Shown here in pieces: positions 8,613-16,264 of a DNA stretch of 64,000 nucleotides. Source of the stretch: Scatosoma sp045533485 (GTDB taxonomy: Bacteria; Bacillota; Clostridia; Christensenellales; Borkfalkiaceae); NCBI GenBank assembly GCA_045533485.1, contig JAZSHX010000035.1, positions 1 through 64,000 on the forward strand, written 5' to 3'. A program made the translations under genes and the position numbers. Positions within the stretch are counted from its first letter, which is position 1, and every line of letters starts with the position of its first letter. Under the pieces are notes generated by a model. It was not told where the DNA came from. It saw only the letters and a list, made by a program, of their open reading frames with translations, and did no database searches.

Positions 8613-11243
8613 ATGGCTAAAAGAGAAACCAGCCCCGAATTGACGGAAGAGTTTAAGCAACAGCTTGCCAAAACCAAACTGTTGGATATTGAAGTAGACG
8701 ACGAGTTAAAGCGTTCGTTTATTGCCTATGCAATGGCGGTAAATAAATCGCGTGCTATTCCCGACGTGCGCGACGGTTTGAAGCCCGTACACAGGCGTAT
8801 TTTGTTCTCCATGCACGAAATGGGGCTTTATAACGATAAAGCTACCCGTAAGTGCGCGCGTATCGTCGGTGACTGTATGGGTAAATATCACCCCCACGGC
8901 GACAGCTCCGTATACGACGCGCTTGTAAGATTAGCGCAAGATTTCACCATCAATTTCCCCCTTGTTTTCGGTCACGGGAACTTTGGTTCTGTGGACGGCG
9001 ACGGTGCGGCGGCAATGCGTTACACGGAAGCAAAGCTTTCCAAGCTCGCGGCGGAAATGCTCAAGGATTTAGACAAGGAAACGGTCGATTTTATTCCCAA
9101 CTTCGACGGCAGTGAAGAAGAGCCCACCGTGCTCCCTGCAAGATATCCCAACTTGCTTGTCAACGGCGCGGACGGTATCGCCGTAGGTATGGCTACCAAC
9201 ATTCCGCCCCACAACCTTGCGGAAGTAATCGACGGCACGATCGCGATGATTGACAACCCCGAAATTACGGTGGACGAGCTTATGGAATATATCCCTGCGC
9301 CCGACTTCCCTACCGGCGGTATTTTGATGGGCAGAAGCGGTATTCGCCAAGCGTACAGAACTGGACAAGGACGGCTTGTTATCCGCTCTAAATGCGAAAT
9401 TGAAGAATACGGCACTGGCGGTAACGCGCGTTCGCGTATCGTCGTGACGGAAATCCCGTACCAAGTAAATAAAGCGCAGCTTATCAAAACGATTGCGGAC
9501 ATGGTCAACGATAAACGCTTGGAAGGCATCTCCGATATCCGCGACGAATCGGGCCGCGACGGTATGCGTATCGTAATCGAAGTTAAGAAAGACGCCAACG
9601 CGCAAGTAGTTTTGAACACGCTGTATAAAAAGACGAAATTGCAAAGCTCCGACGGCATCATTTTGTTGGCGCTTGTGGAAAACGGCACAGAACCCAAAAC
9701 GCTCAATTTGCGTGATATTTTATATCATTATCTTAATCATCAAAAGGAAGTTATCACGCGCCGTACGCGCTTCGATCTTGGCAAAACGGAAGAACGCGCG
9801 CACATTATCGCAGGTTTGGTGCTTGCGCTTGCCAACGTAGACGAAGTCATCAAGATTATCAAGGCGTCCGCGGACAAAAACGCGGCGATCGAAGGCTTGA
9901 CGGCGGCGTTTGAGCTGGACGACAAGCAAGCCAACGCCATTTTGGAAATGCGCTTGCAAAGATTGACTTCTTTGGAAGTGGAAAAACTCAAAGCAGAGCT
10001 GGAAGAATTGCACGCAACCATTGCCGATTTGAAAGATATTCTTGCCAACGAATACCGCGTGATGGATATTATCCGCAACGACTTGACGGAAATCAAGGCA
10101 AAATACCCTTCGCCCAGAAAAACGGAAATCTCCGTGGATTACGGCAATATCGACGACGAAGATTTGATTGACAGAGAAGACGTCGTAATTTCCTTGACGC
10201 ACTCCGGCTATATCAAGCGCTTGCCCGTTGCCGAATACAAGGCGCAAGGCAGGGGCGGCCGCGGTATCACCGCGCATAGACCGAAAGACGAAGACTACGT
10301 GGAAAAGATGTTTGTGTCCTGCACGCACGATCCTATCCTGCTCTTCTCTTCGTTTGGTAAGGTGTACTCTATCAAGGGTTACGAAATCCCCGAAGCCAAC
10401 CGCACGGCGCGCGGCAGAGCGGTGGTGAATATTATCCAGCTTGACCCGGGCGAAAAGATTGAAACGGTATTGCCCGTAAAAGAAGACGGTTCGGGCTACT
10501 TGATTATGGCAACGCAAAAGGGTCTTATCAAGAAAACGTCCACCGACGAATTTAAGCGTATTCCCAGAAACGGGAAAATCGCTATCCGTCTGCTCGAAGA
10601 CGATAAGCTTATCTCCGTACAGTTCACAACGGGCGAAAACGAAATCTTTATCGCGTCGCAGGGCGGTAAGTGTATCCGCTTCCCCGAAACGGACGTTCGT
10701 CCTACGGGCAGAGGCACGCAAGGCGTTCGCGCAATGACCTTGAATAAAGACGACATCGTTGTGGATATGTTGATTGTCGATCCCGACCAAGACCTGTTTA
10801 CTTTGACGTCGCTTGGCTACGGTAAGCGTTCTAAGTTTGACGATTACCGTTTGCAAAGCCGCGGCGGTAAGGGTATCAAGGCAGGCGTATTCAACGAAAA
10901 GACAGGCTACGTGGTCAATATGAAGCTCGTCACCGATGAAAACGATATTATGATTATCACGACGGGCGGTACGATTATCCGTATGCACGCGGATTCTATC
11001 AGCCAAATCGGCAGAGCGACGCGCGGCGTGAAGGTGATGAACGTGAAAGACAGCTTGGTGGCTACCGTGGACGTGACCGAACGCGACGACGAAGCGGAAA
11101 CGCAAGCGCCCGAAGAAACGGCGGCCGATTTGTCTCCCGAAGATTTGGCGGAAATGATGGACGACGAAACGACGGACGAAGTTGTTGAAGCGGTTGACGC
11201 AGAAGAAACCGCGGAAGAAACGCAATCTGCCGACGAAGAATAA
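8613..11243 (+). CDS. gyrA: DNA gyrase subunit A
   Basis: Breakage-reunion subunit of DNA gyrase, 876 residues. The catalytic tyrosine is Y137 in AAMRYTEAKLS. The quinolone-resistance region reads HGDSSVYDAL, with serine and aspartate at the positions equivalent to E. coli S83 and D87, so it is the susceptible type. The C-terminal beta-pinwheel has the GyrA box as QGRGGRG near residue 546, which marks it as GyrA rather than ParC. There is a short N-terminal extension and a tail of about 55 residues very rich in Glu, Asp, Ala and Thr after the pinwheel. An acidic tail is known to modulate supercoiling in other gyrases. Confidence 0.98.
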   Translation: MAKRETSPELTEEFKQQLAKTKLLDIEVDDELKRSFIAYAMAVNKSRAIPDVRDGLKPVHRRILFSMHEMGLYNDKATRKCARIVGDCMGKYHPHGDSSVYDALVRLAQDFTINFPLVFGHGNFGSVDGDGAAAMRYTEAKLSKLAAEMLKDLDKETVDFIPNFDGSEEEPTVLPARYPNLLVNGADGIAVGMATNIPPHNLAEVIDGTIAMIDNPEITVDELMEYIPAPDFPTGGILMGRSGIRQAYRTGQGRLVIRSKCEIEEYGTGGNARSRIVVTEIPYQVNKAQLIKTIADMVNDKRLEGISDIRDESGRDGMRIVIEVKKDANAQVVLNTLYKKTKLQSSDGIILLALVENGTEPKTLNLRDILYHYLNHQKEVITRRTRFDLGKTEERAHIIAGLVLALANVDEVIKIIKASADKNAAIEGLTAAFELDDKQANAILEMRLQRLTSLEVEKLKAELEELHATIADLKDILANEYRVMDIIRNDLTEIKAKYPSPRKTEISVDYGNIDDEDLIDREDVVISLTHSGYIKRLPVAEYKAQGRGGRGITAHRPKDEDYVEKMFVSCTHDPILLFSSFGKVYSIKGYEIPEANRTARGRAVVNIIQLDPGEKIETVLPVKEDGSGYLIMATQKGLIKKTSTDEFKRIPRNGKIAIRLLEDDKLISVQFTTGENEIFIASQGGKCIRFPETDVRPTGRGTQGVRAMTLNKDDIVVDMLIVDPDQDLFTLTSLGYGKRSKFDDYRLQSRGGKGIKAGVFNEKTGYVVNMKLVTDENDIMIITTGGTIIRMHADSISQIGRATRGVKVMNVKDSLVATVDVTERDDEAETQAPEETAADLSPEDLAEMMDDETTDEVVEAVDAEETAEETQSADEE

Positions 11244-11270
11244 GCGTTGAGAAAAGTGATTGTATAAACA

Positions 11271-11306
11271 AAAACACTACTTTGTTTTCACAAGGTAGTG
11301 TTTTTT
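11271..11306 (+). terminator. Terminator between gyrA and the convergent XRE gene
   Basis: Stem AACACTAC / GTAGTGTT flanked by A-runs and T-runs on both sides. It can end transcription from gyrA and from the opposing regulator gene. Confidence 0.85.
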
Positions 11307-11508
11307 ATCCTATTTTTTCTATGCCTATAAGCTCGTCCACGCTGATTTCGTAAAAATTTGCAAGCAAAACGCATTGTTGCACGTTGGGTATGCCTTTATC
11401 CGCTTCTATCCAGCTTATGGTGTTTTGCGGTATACCCGTCGCTTTCGCTACCTGCGCCTGCGTATATCCGTGCGCTTTTCTTATCGCTTTTATCTCTTCG
11501 CCAAACAT
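11305..11508 (-). CDS. Small XRE-family DNA-binding regulator
   Basis: A 67-residue Cro/CI-type helix-turn-helix protein covering almost only the HTH domain (IKAIRKAHGYTQAQVAKATG, then IPQNTISWIEADKG). The end, ANFYEISVDELIG, is typical of this small Clostridia group. ATG at 11508 is used as the start. A TTG two codons upstream has better spacing to AAAGGG and is an alternative. It is divergent from the 84-residue gene at 11622 across a region with two palindromes, which are probable operators. It is probably an autorepressor, and the partner gene's role is unknown. Confidence 0.88.
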   Translation of the reverse strand: MFGEEIKAIRKAHGYTQAQVAKATGIPQNTISWIEADKGIPNVQQCVLLANFYEISVDELIGIEKIG

Positions 11509-11534
11509 TGTCAATCCATCCCTTTCTTCTATAA

Positions 11535-11587
11535 TATCAAAATTTTGATAAATTTTGCTTGACTTATCAAGATATTGATATTATAAT
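11535..11587 (+). promoter_or_regulatory. Divergent promoter region with two palindromic operators
   Basis: TATCAAAATTTTGATA (11535-11550) is a perfect 16-bp palindrome. TATCAAGATATTGATA (11565-11580) is the same with one mismatch, 30 bp away centre to centre. The second copy fills the 17-bp spacer of a consensus promoter, TTGACT (11559) to TATAAT (11582), that faces the 84-residue gene. This is what a repressor site looks like. The XRE protein encoded next door is the obvious candidate, by inference. Confidence 0.75.
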
Positions 11588-11621
11588 TGTAGTATCATTT
11601 TACAAAAAGGAGTGGCTTTTT

Positions 11622-11876
11622 ATGGATCGTATTATAAACGACTTGGCGATGGTGCGTTTAGAAAAGAACCGACGAAAAAAGAGCGATACGGCTTGTGGCG
11701 ATACAAGTGAATACGACAAGTTTATTCAATCGCTTAGCGATGTGCAACAAGATGTGTTTGCAAAGGTGGAACAGCTTTGGTGTGAAGAGTGTGCACAAAT
11801 TGAAAAACACGCCTATGAATGCGGTTTTCAAGACGGTGCTTGTTTGATGGTGGAAACGTTACAAAAAAAGCCCTGA
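11622..11876 (+). CDS. Small helical protein paired with XRE regulator
   Basis: An 84-residue acidic protein without a known function. The C-terminal part (HAYECGFQDGACLMVETLQ) matches in pattern the end of the 87-residue protein at 13738-14001 (MYKRGFKAGVLLVTELREI). Both are divergent to an XRE gene, so the two are likely paralogues of one family. Such short proteins with a GFxxG helix next to XRE regulators are common in Clostridia. The start is fixed by AAAGGAG 9 nt upstream of the ATG. It is driven by the operator-bearing promoter at 11559-11587. Confidence 0.8.
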   Translation: MDRIINDLAMVRLEKNRRKKSDTACGDTSEYDKFIQSLSDVQQDVFAKVEQLWCEECAQIEKHAYECGFQDGACLMVETLQKKP

Positions 11877-11886
11877 TTTGCATTTC

Positions 11887-11909
11887 GGGCATACCATGTA
11901 CGCGATTAT
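11887..11909 (+). repeat. Dispersed palindromic motif GCRTACCATGTACGC
   Basis: GGGCATACCATGTACGCGAT followed by TAT. An almost identical copy lies at 44351-44373, and the inverted core is at 4095-4113. All three are at gene 3' ends. Confidence 0.5.
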
Positions 11910-11950
11910 TTCATATTTTTCGCTTTTGAAATAGATTTTTTACATACAAA

Positions 11951-11979
11951 AACTCCCTATCCGTTTTGGATAGGGAGTT
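11951..11979 (-). terminator. Terminator of the rplU-rpmA operon
   Basis: Perfect 12-bp stem AACTCCCTATCC / GGATAGGGAGTT with a 5-nt loop. On the minus strand it is followed by TTTTTG. Confidence 0.88.
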
Positions 11980-11994
11980 TGTTCTCGCCGTTTT

Positions 11995-12270
11995 TTACGC
12001 TACGGGATAAACGCTTGCTTTCTTTTTGTCTTTGCCCATTCTTTCGTAACGAACCACACCGTCAACAAGAGCAAACAAGGTGTCGTCTTTGCCGATACCT
12101 ACGTTCGTGCCGGGGTGGATTTTCGTACCTCTTTGACGAACGAGAATGTTGCCTGCAAGAACTGCTTGACCGTCGCTACGCTTCGTACCAAGACGTTTCG
12201 CTTCGCTATCTCTACCGTTGTGGGAGGAACCCGTACCTTTTTTATGAGCGAATAAACTGATGAAAATCAT
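11995..12270 (-). CDS. rpmA: 50S ribosomal protein L27
   Basis: Ribosomal protein bL27 (91 residues), part of the large subunit near the peptidyl transferase centre. It reads HKKGTGSSHNGRDSEAKRLG as expected. The N-terminus MIFISLFA precedes AHKKG. In Firmicutes this short leader ending in LFA is removed by the protease Prp. The prp gene (ysxB), normally found between rplU and rpmA, is not here, because the gap is only 75 bp. The start has AAGGAGAG upstream. Confidence 0.96.
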   Translation of the reverse strand: MIFISLFAHKKGTGSSHNGRDSEAKRLGTKRSDGQAVLAGNILVRQRGTKIHPGTNVGIGKDDTLFALVDGVVRYERMGKDKKKASVYPVA

Positions 12271-12345
12271 TTTTATCTCTCCTTAAAATCAAATTTGTGT
12301 CGGCTGTATTTGCCGAAGTTGCAATCAAAGCTGTTTTATCAACAA

Positions 12346-12651
12346 TTAGAGTTCGATTTTTTCAACTTTCACTGCGGTAAAGGGTTGTCTGTGGCCTTGC
12401 TTTTTACGTTCGTTCTTCTTCGCTTTATACTTGAAAACGATGATTTTCTTCGCTTTATCTTGCTTAACGACCGTAGCAGTCACTTTTGCGTTTTCTACTT
12501 CCGCACCCGTTTTGATACCGTTATCGTCGGAAACCATAAGCACTTTGAAAGATACCGTGTCGCCTTCGTTTGCCGCAAGTTTTTCTACGCGTACAACGTC
12601 GCCTTCCGCCACTTTGTATTGCTTGTTTCCGTTATCGATGATAGCGTACAT
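12346..12651 (-). CDS. rplU: 50S ribosomal protein L21
   Basis: Ribosomal protein bL21, 101 residues, a structural protein of the large subunit. MYAIIDNGNKQYKVAEGD at the start and YKAKKNERKKQGHRQPFTAV near the end are the family hallmarks. The start codon is preceded by AGAGGAGGT. It is the first gene of the rplU-rpmA operon. Confidence 0.97.
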   Translation of the reverse strand: MYAIIDNGNKQYKVAEGDVVRVEKLAANEGDTVSFKVLMVSDDNGIKTGAEVENAKVTATVVKQDKAKKIIVFKYKAKKNERKKQGHRQPFTAVKVEKIEL

Positions 12652-12796
12652 ACAATTTTTACCTCCTCTTTCCAGTCTCGAAGAATCACCAAGGCGTGCT
12701 CTTTTTTAGGAAATTTTCCGTTTTTGAGCAACTTAAAATTAGCCCGTTTCTATCGGCTCGACATACACTATACCACAATTTACATATATTCGTCAA
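12652..12796 (-). promoter_or_regulatory. rplU promoter and 5' leader
   Basis: On the minus strand TTGACG (12796-12791), an 18-bp spacer and TATAGT (12772-12767) form a promoter. The resulting leader of about 110 nt starts with a hairpin (AGCC / GGCT) and ends at AGAGGAGGT. Firmicutes rplU genes often have an L21-responsive leader. Whether this one belongs to that Rfam family I cannot tell by eye. Confidence 0.55.
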
Positions 12797-12884
12797 GCAT
12801 TTTTGCTTTATTTTCGCATTTTTTACGTATTTTTTTTGCGCGCGTGCGAAATACTATAGACATCAATCATAAAGGAGCTTGTTT

Positions 12885-13331
12885 ATGGAAAACGAAAAAA
12901 ACAAACAATCGGAAGAAATTTTAGCGGAAATTTACCGCAACGCACAGCTTGCCCTGCAATCTATTCACGATATACTGCCCCAGGTGGAAGACGAAAAAAT
13001 CAAGCAAGAACTGCACTTGCAATATGAAGAATACGAACGCTTTTCCGCGCGTGCAGCGTGTATTGCAAAGGATCGCGGCATTGAGCTGAAAGAGCCGAAT
13101 ATGTTCAAAAAAGCCATGATGTGGGGCTCTATCAAAATGAGTTCGCTTTCCAACAATTCCCGTTCGCATATCGCGGATATGATGCTGCAAGGCACGGTGA
13201 TGGGCATTTCCGCCCTGCGCGCTTCGGAAAACCAAACCTTCGATAACGCCAACGAAGATATTATGCAGTTGCTTAAAGATATGATTTTGAAAGAAGAAGA
13301 GTTTGAAAAAACTTGGAAAACCTATTTATAA
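12885..13331 (+). CDS. Predicted helical (ferritin-like or DUF2383-type) protein
   Basis: A 148-residue, mostly helical protein with no transmembrane segment. Long amphipathic helices with many Glu residues (EEILAEIYRNAQLALQSIHD, QYEEYERFSARAACIAKD, then SHIADMMLQGTVMGISAL) suggest a four-helix bundle, as in ferritin-like proteins. I cannot identify a complete metal-binding set. The start MENEKN has AAAGGAG 8 nt upstream. It is a single gene, and a repeat-rich region follows instead of a clear terminator. The function is unknown. Confidence 0.75.
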   Translation: MENEKNKQSEEILAEIYRNAQLALQSIHDILPQVEDEKIKQELHLQYEEYERFSARAACIAKDRGIELKEPNMFKKAMMWGSIKMSSLSNNSRSHIADMMLQGTVMGISALRASENQTFDNANEDIMQLLKDMILKEEEFEKTWKTYL

Positions 13332-13340
13332 CCCCGTGCG

Positions 13341-13542
13341 ACCCCGTGCGACGGGGGGCGACACTTTCTATCTTTTTTGATAGCTTAGATGTTGCCTTTT
13401 TGTAACCGTTTGATAAAGTTATTTATAGCCATTTGGCGTTAGAAAATACAAGCACCCGTGCGACGGGAGCGACGCTTTTCTATCTTTCTTGATAGCTTAG
13501 ATGGTGCTCGTTCGTAACCATTTGGCGTTAGAAAATACAAGC
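13341..13542. repeat. Two imperfect tandem repeats with short hairpins
   Basis: Unit A (13341-13452) and unit B (13453-13542) share CCCGTGCGACGGG, then a CTATC / GATAG hairpin followed by TTAGATG. Both end with ATTTGGCGTTAGAAAATACA. Unit A has about 20 extra bases in the middle. No gene is visible. Confidence 0.7.
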
Positions 13543-13650
13543 CAGACAAGGCAACTGCGGTTTTTCCGCAGGGAGCGTACATAGACGTACGTGACCAAGG
13601 AAAAACGTAAGGTTAACGCAGTATTGCGCCGTATTTTGTAGCCAAAAAAA
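13543..13650. repeat. Intergenic repeat-like element
   Basis: A block with CTGCGG TTTTT CCGCAG, CGTACATAGACGTACG and a closing GTTAACGCAGTATTGCGCC. It resembles an intergenic repeat that I recall from other Clostridia, but I cannot confirm a family. It is non-coding in all frames. Confidence 0.45.
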
Positions 13651-13651
13651 T

Positions 13652-13688
13652 AAGGGGCAGGTGTGCAATCAACGCATACCTGCCCCCT
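13652..13688. repeat. Palindromic copy of the GGGGCAGGTATGCG family
   Basis: AAGGGGCAGGTGTGC, a 7-nt loop, then GCATACCTGCCCCCTT: two motif copies head to head forming a hairpin of about 15 bp, like the copy at 50742-50774. It may also terminate transcription from either side. Confidence 0.65.
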
Positions 13689-13737
13689 TCATTTATTATT
13701 TTTTATCATTCGGCTGTTCGCTTATCGGGTTTTATCT

Positions 13738-14001
13738 TTATTGTATTTCTCTTAATTCCGTCACCAGCAACACGCCCGCCTTAAATCCGCGCTTGTACAT
13801 ATCTTTTTCGTCTTCCCAATTGTTGTCGTCTATCACCGACAACAATTCGTCTACCAAAGCAAAATGCTCTTTTGAAAGCGCTTCTTTTACTTTGTCGTAT
13901 AATTCATCTTCTAAAATTTTACCTTCGCTTACTTTTTCATCTTCTTCCATACTCATCAATTCTACTTCCTTGTTATATAATGTTTCGATAATTTTTTCCA
14001 T
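13738..14001 (-). CDS. Small acidic helical protein paired with XRE regulator
   Basis: An 87-residue, acidic, helical protein of unknown function. The final helix (YKRGFKAGVLLVTELREI) matches that of the 84-residue protein at 11622-11876. It is divergent to the XRE gene at 14099 with palindromes between, the mirror image of the first module. The ATG is preceded by AAAGGAG. No catalytic motif is seen. Confidence 0.8.
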   Translation of the reverse strand: MEKIIETLYNKEVELMSMEEDEKVSEGKILEDELYDKVKEALSKEHFALVDELLSVIDDNNWEDEKDMYKRGFKAGVLLVTELREIQ

Positions 14002-14044
14002 TTTTTTCTCCTTTTTAATTTTATCACAGTTTTATTATTTTATC

Positions 14045-14092
14045 ACAGAAATTTCTGTTAGTCAAGTAAAGTAACAGATTTTTCTGTATACT
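14045..14092 (+). promoter_or_regulatory. Palindromic operators and -10 box for XRE gene
   Basis: ACAGAAATTTCTGT (14045-14058) is a perfect palindrome, and ACAGATTTTTCTGT (14074-14087) is a near-perfect copy 29 bp away. The second runs into the -10 box TATACT (14087-14092). The predicted start of transcription coincides with the ATG at 14099, so this mRNA would be leaderless. Confidence 0.65.
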
Positions 14093-14098
14093 TATGGT

Positions 14099-14317
14099 AT
14101 GAAAAACAAAGAAACAATAGGACAAGCATTTAAATATCAGCGAGAGATTAACGGATTTTCGCAAGGTTACGTTGCCAAAGAAACGGGGCTTTCCCAGCAA
14201 ATGCTTTCTTGGTGGGAATCGGATAAAGGTTTTCCCAGCATCGAAGTTTGCATTAAGCTTGCCGATTTTTACGGCATTACGCTTGACGAGCTTGTCGGAC
14301 GCGACAGTATCAAATAA
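14099..14317 (+). CDS. Small XRE-family regulator
   Basis: A 72-residue HTH protein (FKYQREINGFSQGYVAKETG, LSQQMLSWWESDKGFPSIEV, then FYGITLDELVGRDSIK). It is a close paralogue of the gene at 14496. About 50 bp encoding KLADFYGITLDELVGRD are nearly identical in DNA, which points to a recent duplication or gene conversion. There is no Shine-Dalgarno upstream, and the -10 box is 7 bp from the ATG. It probably represses itself and the divergent 87-residue gene through the two palindromes. Confidence 0.88.
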   Translation: MKNKETIGQAFKYQREINGFSQGYVAKETGLSQQMLSWWESDKGFPSIEVCIKLADFYGITLDELVGRDSIK

Positions 14318-14335
14318 TAATTAAAAATTTTCACT

Positions 14336-14362
14336 CCTCGGCAAATATGCCGAGGTTTTTTT
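14336..14362 (+). terminator. Terminator after the XRE gene
   Basis: CCTCGGCA / TGCCGAGG stem followed by seven T. Confidence 0.9.
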
Positions 14363-14450
14363 GTTATTGGCTTTATTACATCACTTGGGCAATTTTTGGT
14401 TAAATCAACCATTTTCTGTGACACAGCCATGCTATTATATTATGAATATT

Positions 14451-14495
14451 TGCATAAGTCAAGTATTTTTATGCATTTTTGTATAAACTGTTATT
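14451..14495 (+). promoter_or_regulatory. Promoter and inverted repeat before third XRE gene
   Basis: Inverted repeat TGCATAA (14451) / TTATGCA (14469) and a -10-like TATAAA at 14482-14487, 8 bp before the ATG. There is no ribosome site, so this is another probably leaderless regulator mRNA. Confidence 0.5.
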
Positions 14496-14711
14496 ATGGA
14501 AACGTATGGAAAAGCATTAAAATATCAACGTGAAGCGAGTGGGCTCACACAAACGCAATTAGCCGAGCGAACGGGCATCAGTCAAGAAAGCATCAGCCGT
14601 TGGGAAAACAACTTGGTTTTGCCAAACATTGATTTTTGCGTAAAGCTTGCCGATTTTTACGGCATTACGCTTGACGAGCTTGTCGGGCGCGACGGTATCA
14701 AAAATAAATAA
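14496..14711 (+). CDS. Small XRE-family regulator (paralogue)
   Basis: A 71-residue Cro/CI-type protein (KYQREASGLTQTQLAERTG, then ISQESISRWENNLVLPNIDF). The C-terminal 20 residues are the same as in the regulator at 14099 apart from the last few. It stands alone, without a divergent small partner gene, and has its own terminator. The target is unknown. Confidence 0.88.
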   Translation: METYGKALKYQREASGLTQTQLAERTGISQESISRWENNLVLPNIDFCVKLADFYGITLDELVGRDGIKNK

Positions 14712-14713
14712 AA

Positions 14714-14748
14714 ACTCCCTTGGTTTTTATACCAAAGGAGTTTTTTTT
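14714..14748 (+). terminator. Terminator between XRE gene and OFA transporter
   Basis: ACTCCCTTGGT / ACCAAAGGAGT stem (one mismatch) followed by eight T. It can also serve the convergent transporter gene. Confidence 0.85.
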
Positions 14749-14759
14749 ATTGCTGTGTT

Positions 14760-16079
14760 TTACGCGTTTTCTTCCGCTTTCACTTCTTCCGCCTTTTTAT
14801 GGTGCTTATGACCGTGGAACCAGTGGTGATGATGGGGACAATCGTCCTTGTCCTTTTCCGTGCTGTGATGCGAACGGATAAACAAGAAATCTACCGCGAT
14901 TGCCACCACGTACATAATCAACGTGAACCACAAAATGTTTTGATAGCTGCCCGTTTTTTCCACGATTACGCCTGCGATTTGGTTGCCCGTCAAGCCTGCG
15001 AAAGCCCAAGCGGAAAGCGCGATGCCGTGAATAGCGGAAATTTTACCCATACCGTACACGTCGGAAAGAAGCGTGGGCAGGTTACTAAACCCACCGCCGT
15101 AACCAAGGTTGACGACAATCATAAGCACTACGCAAAGGATCGCAACGGACGTATTTGCTTTGAGCGCGCCCGTGCAGAACGCAACCGCGGTGAAAATAAT
15201 TTCCGTAATCAAAATCAGCTTATAAATGGTGTTTCTGTCTTCCATATGGTCGCCGATAGACGAATATCCCAAACGGCCAGCCGCGTTGCAAAGCCCCGTA
15301 ACCGTGCAAAGGATTGCCGCTACGCTGCCCAAACCAACCGCTTTATAGATAAGCTTTTCATAGGAAATGAGCGCAAGACCGCAGGTAATATTGATATAGA
15401 ATACCAACCAAATACCGATAAATTTCGGGTCTTTGAAAATGGTGAAACGCTTAAAGAATTGTCCTATTGTTTGCTTTTCGCCGTGTTTTTCCACCCAGCC
15501 GTCGGGTTTTTTCAACAGCAAGTGGCCGACGAACATCATTACAAACCACACGCACGCAAGCGTATACAACGTGTTGACAACGCCCATATTGTTAATTAAC
15601 GCTTCGATAACGGGGGAGAATACCATTTTCGCCGCGCCAAATCCGGCTACTGCCAAACCGGTTGCAAGCCCCTTGTTGTCCTTAAACCAAAGCATAAGCG
15701 TTTTTACGGGCGATAAATAACCGAGCCCCAAACCGAAGCCCATCACTACGCCGTAGAACAAAAGCACCAAAATCATGCTGTGTAATTGCACTGCAAGCGC
15801 CGTACCTGCAATACCTGCCGCAAAGCAGATGGTTGCAATCAAGCTTGCCTTATGTATGTCCTTTTCCACGAAATCGCCAAGGAACGCCGCGCTCATACCC
15901 AAGAAGAAAATTGCAAGGGAGAACGCCCAGCCAAGCGCCGAAGCGCTCTTTCCAGCCGTTTCAAACGCCGCTTGAATATCGCCGCTTAAAATCGACCAGC
16001 AATACACCGTACCGATGCTGCAATGCAAAAGCAGTGCAGGGATAGCGGCTCTTGTCCATTTGTTAGACCATTTTTTCAT
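14760..16079 (-). CDS. OFA-family major facilitator transporter
   Basis: A 439-residue polytopic membrane protein of the oxalate/formate antiporter (OFA) branch of the MFS. About twelve hydrophobic helices are visible. The N-terminus (LLHCSIGTVYCWSILSG) and FYGVVMGFGLGLGYLSPVK are characteristic of the family. The C-terminus is unusual: about 40 residues rich in His (CPHHHHWFHGHKHHKK), which could bind a metal such as Ni or Zn. The start MKKWSN was chosen for GAAGGT upstream. The substrate (an organic anion) cannot be told from sequence. Confidence 0.88.
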   Translation of the reverse strand: MKKWSNKWTRAAIPALLLHCSIGTVYCWSILSGDIQAAFETAGKSASALGWAFSLAIFFLGMSAAFLGDFVEKDIHKASLIATICFAAGIAGTALAVQLHSMILVLLFYGVVMGFGLGLGYLSPVKTLMLWFKDNKGLATGLAVAGFGAAKMVFSPVIEALINNMGVVNTLYTLACVWFVMMFVGHLLLKKPDGWVEKHGEKQTIGQFFKRFTIFKDPKFIGIWLVFYINITCGLALISYEKLIYKAVGLGSVAAILCTVTGLCNAAGRLGYSSIGDHMEDRNTIYKLILITEIIFTAVAFCTGALKANTSVAILCVVLMIVVNLGYGGGFSNLPTLLSDVYGMGKISAIHGIALSAWAFAGLTGNQIAGVIVEKTGSYQNILWFTLIMYVVAIAVDFLFIRSHHSTEKDKDDCPHHHHWFHGHKHHKKAEEVKAEENA

Positions 16080-16264
16080 TTTTCTTACCTTCTTTCGTTT
16101 GTGTTTTTTTCTCAAACCTTGCCTATTATAGTCCTATTTTTTTTATTTGTCAATAAAAAAGGGGTATATTTTCACACTTTTTGTCCGTTAATAAAAAACA
16201 CGCCGAAAAAAAAGCGTGTTTTTGGGTTTATCTTTTTGCTTTTCCGTCTATCCTTATTACGTGC

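Noticed and set aside
9720..11225. 501-codon open frame on the minus strand of gyrA
   Set aside because: It is antisense to a certain gyrA gene. Its product is a low-quality Arg/Phe/Val-rich sequence typical of the mirror of GC-biased third positions. No ribosome site.
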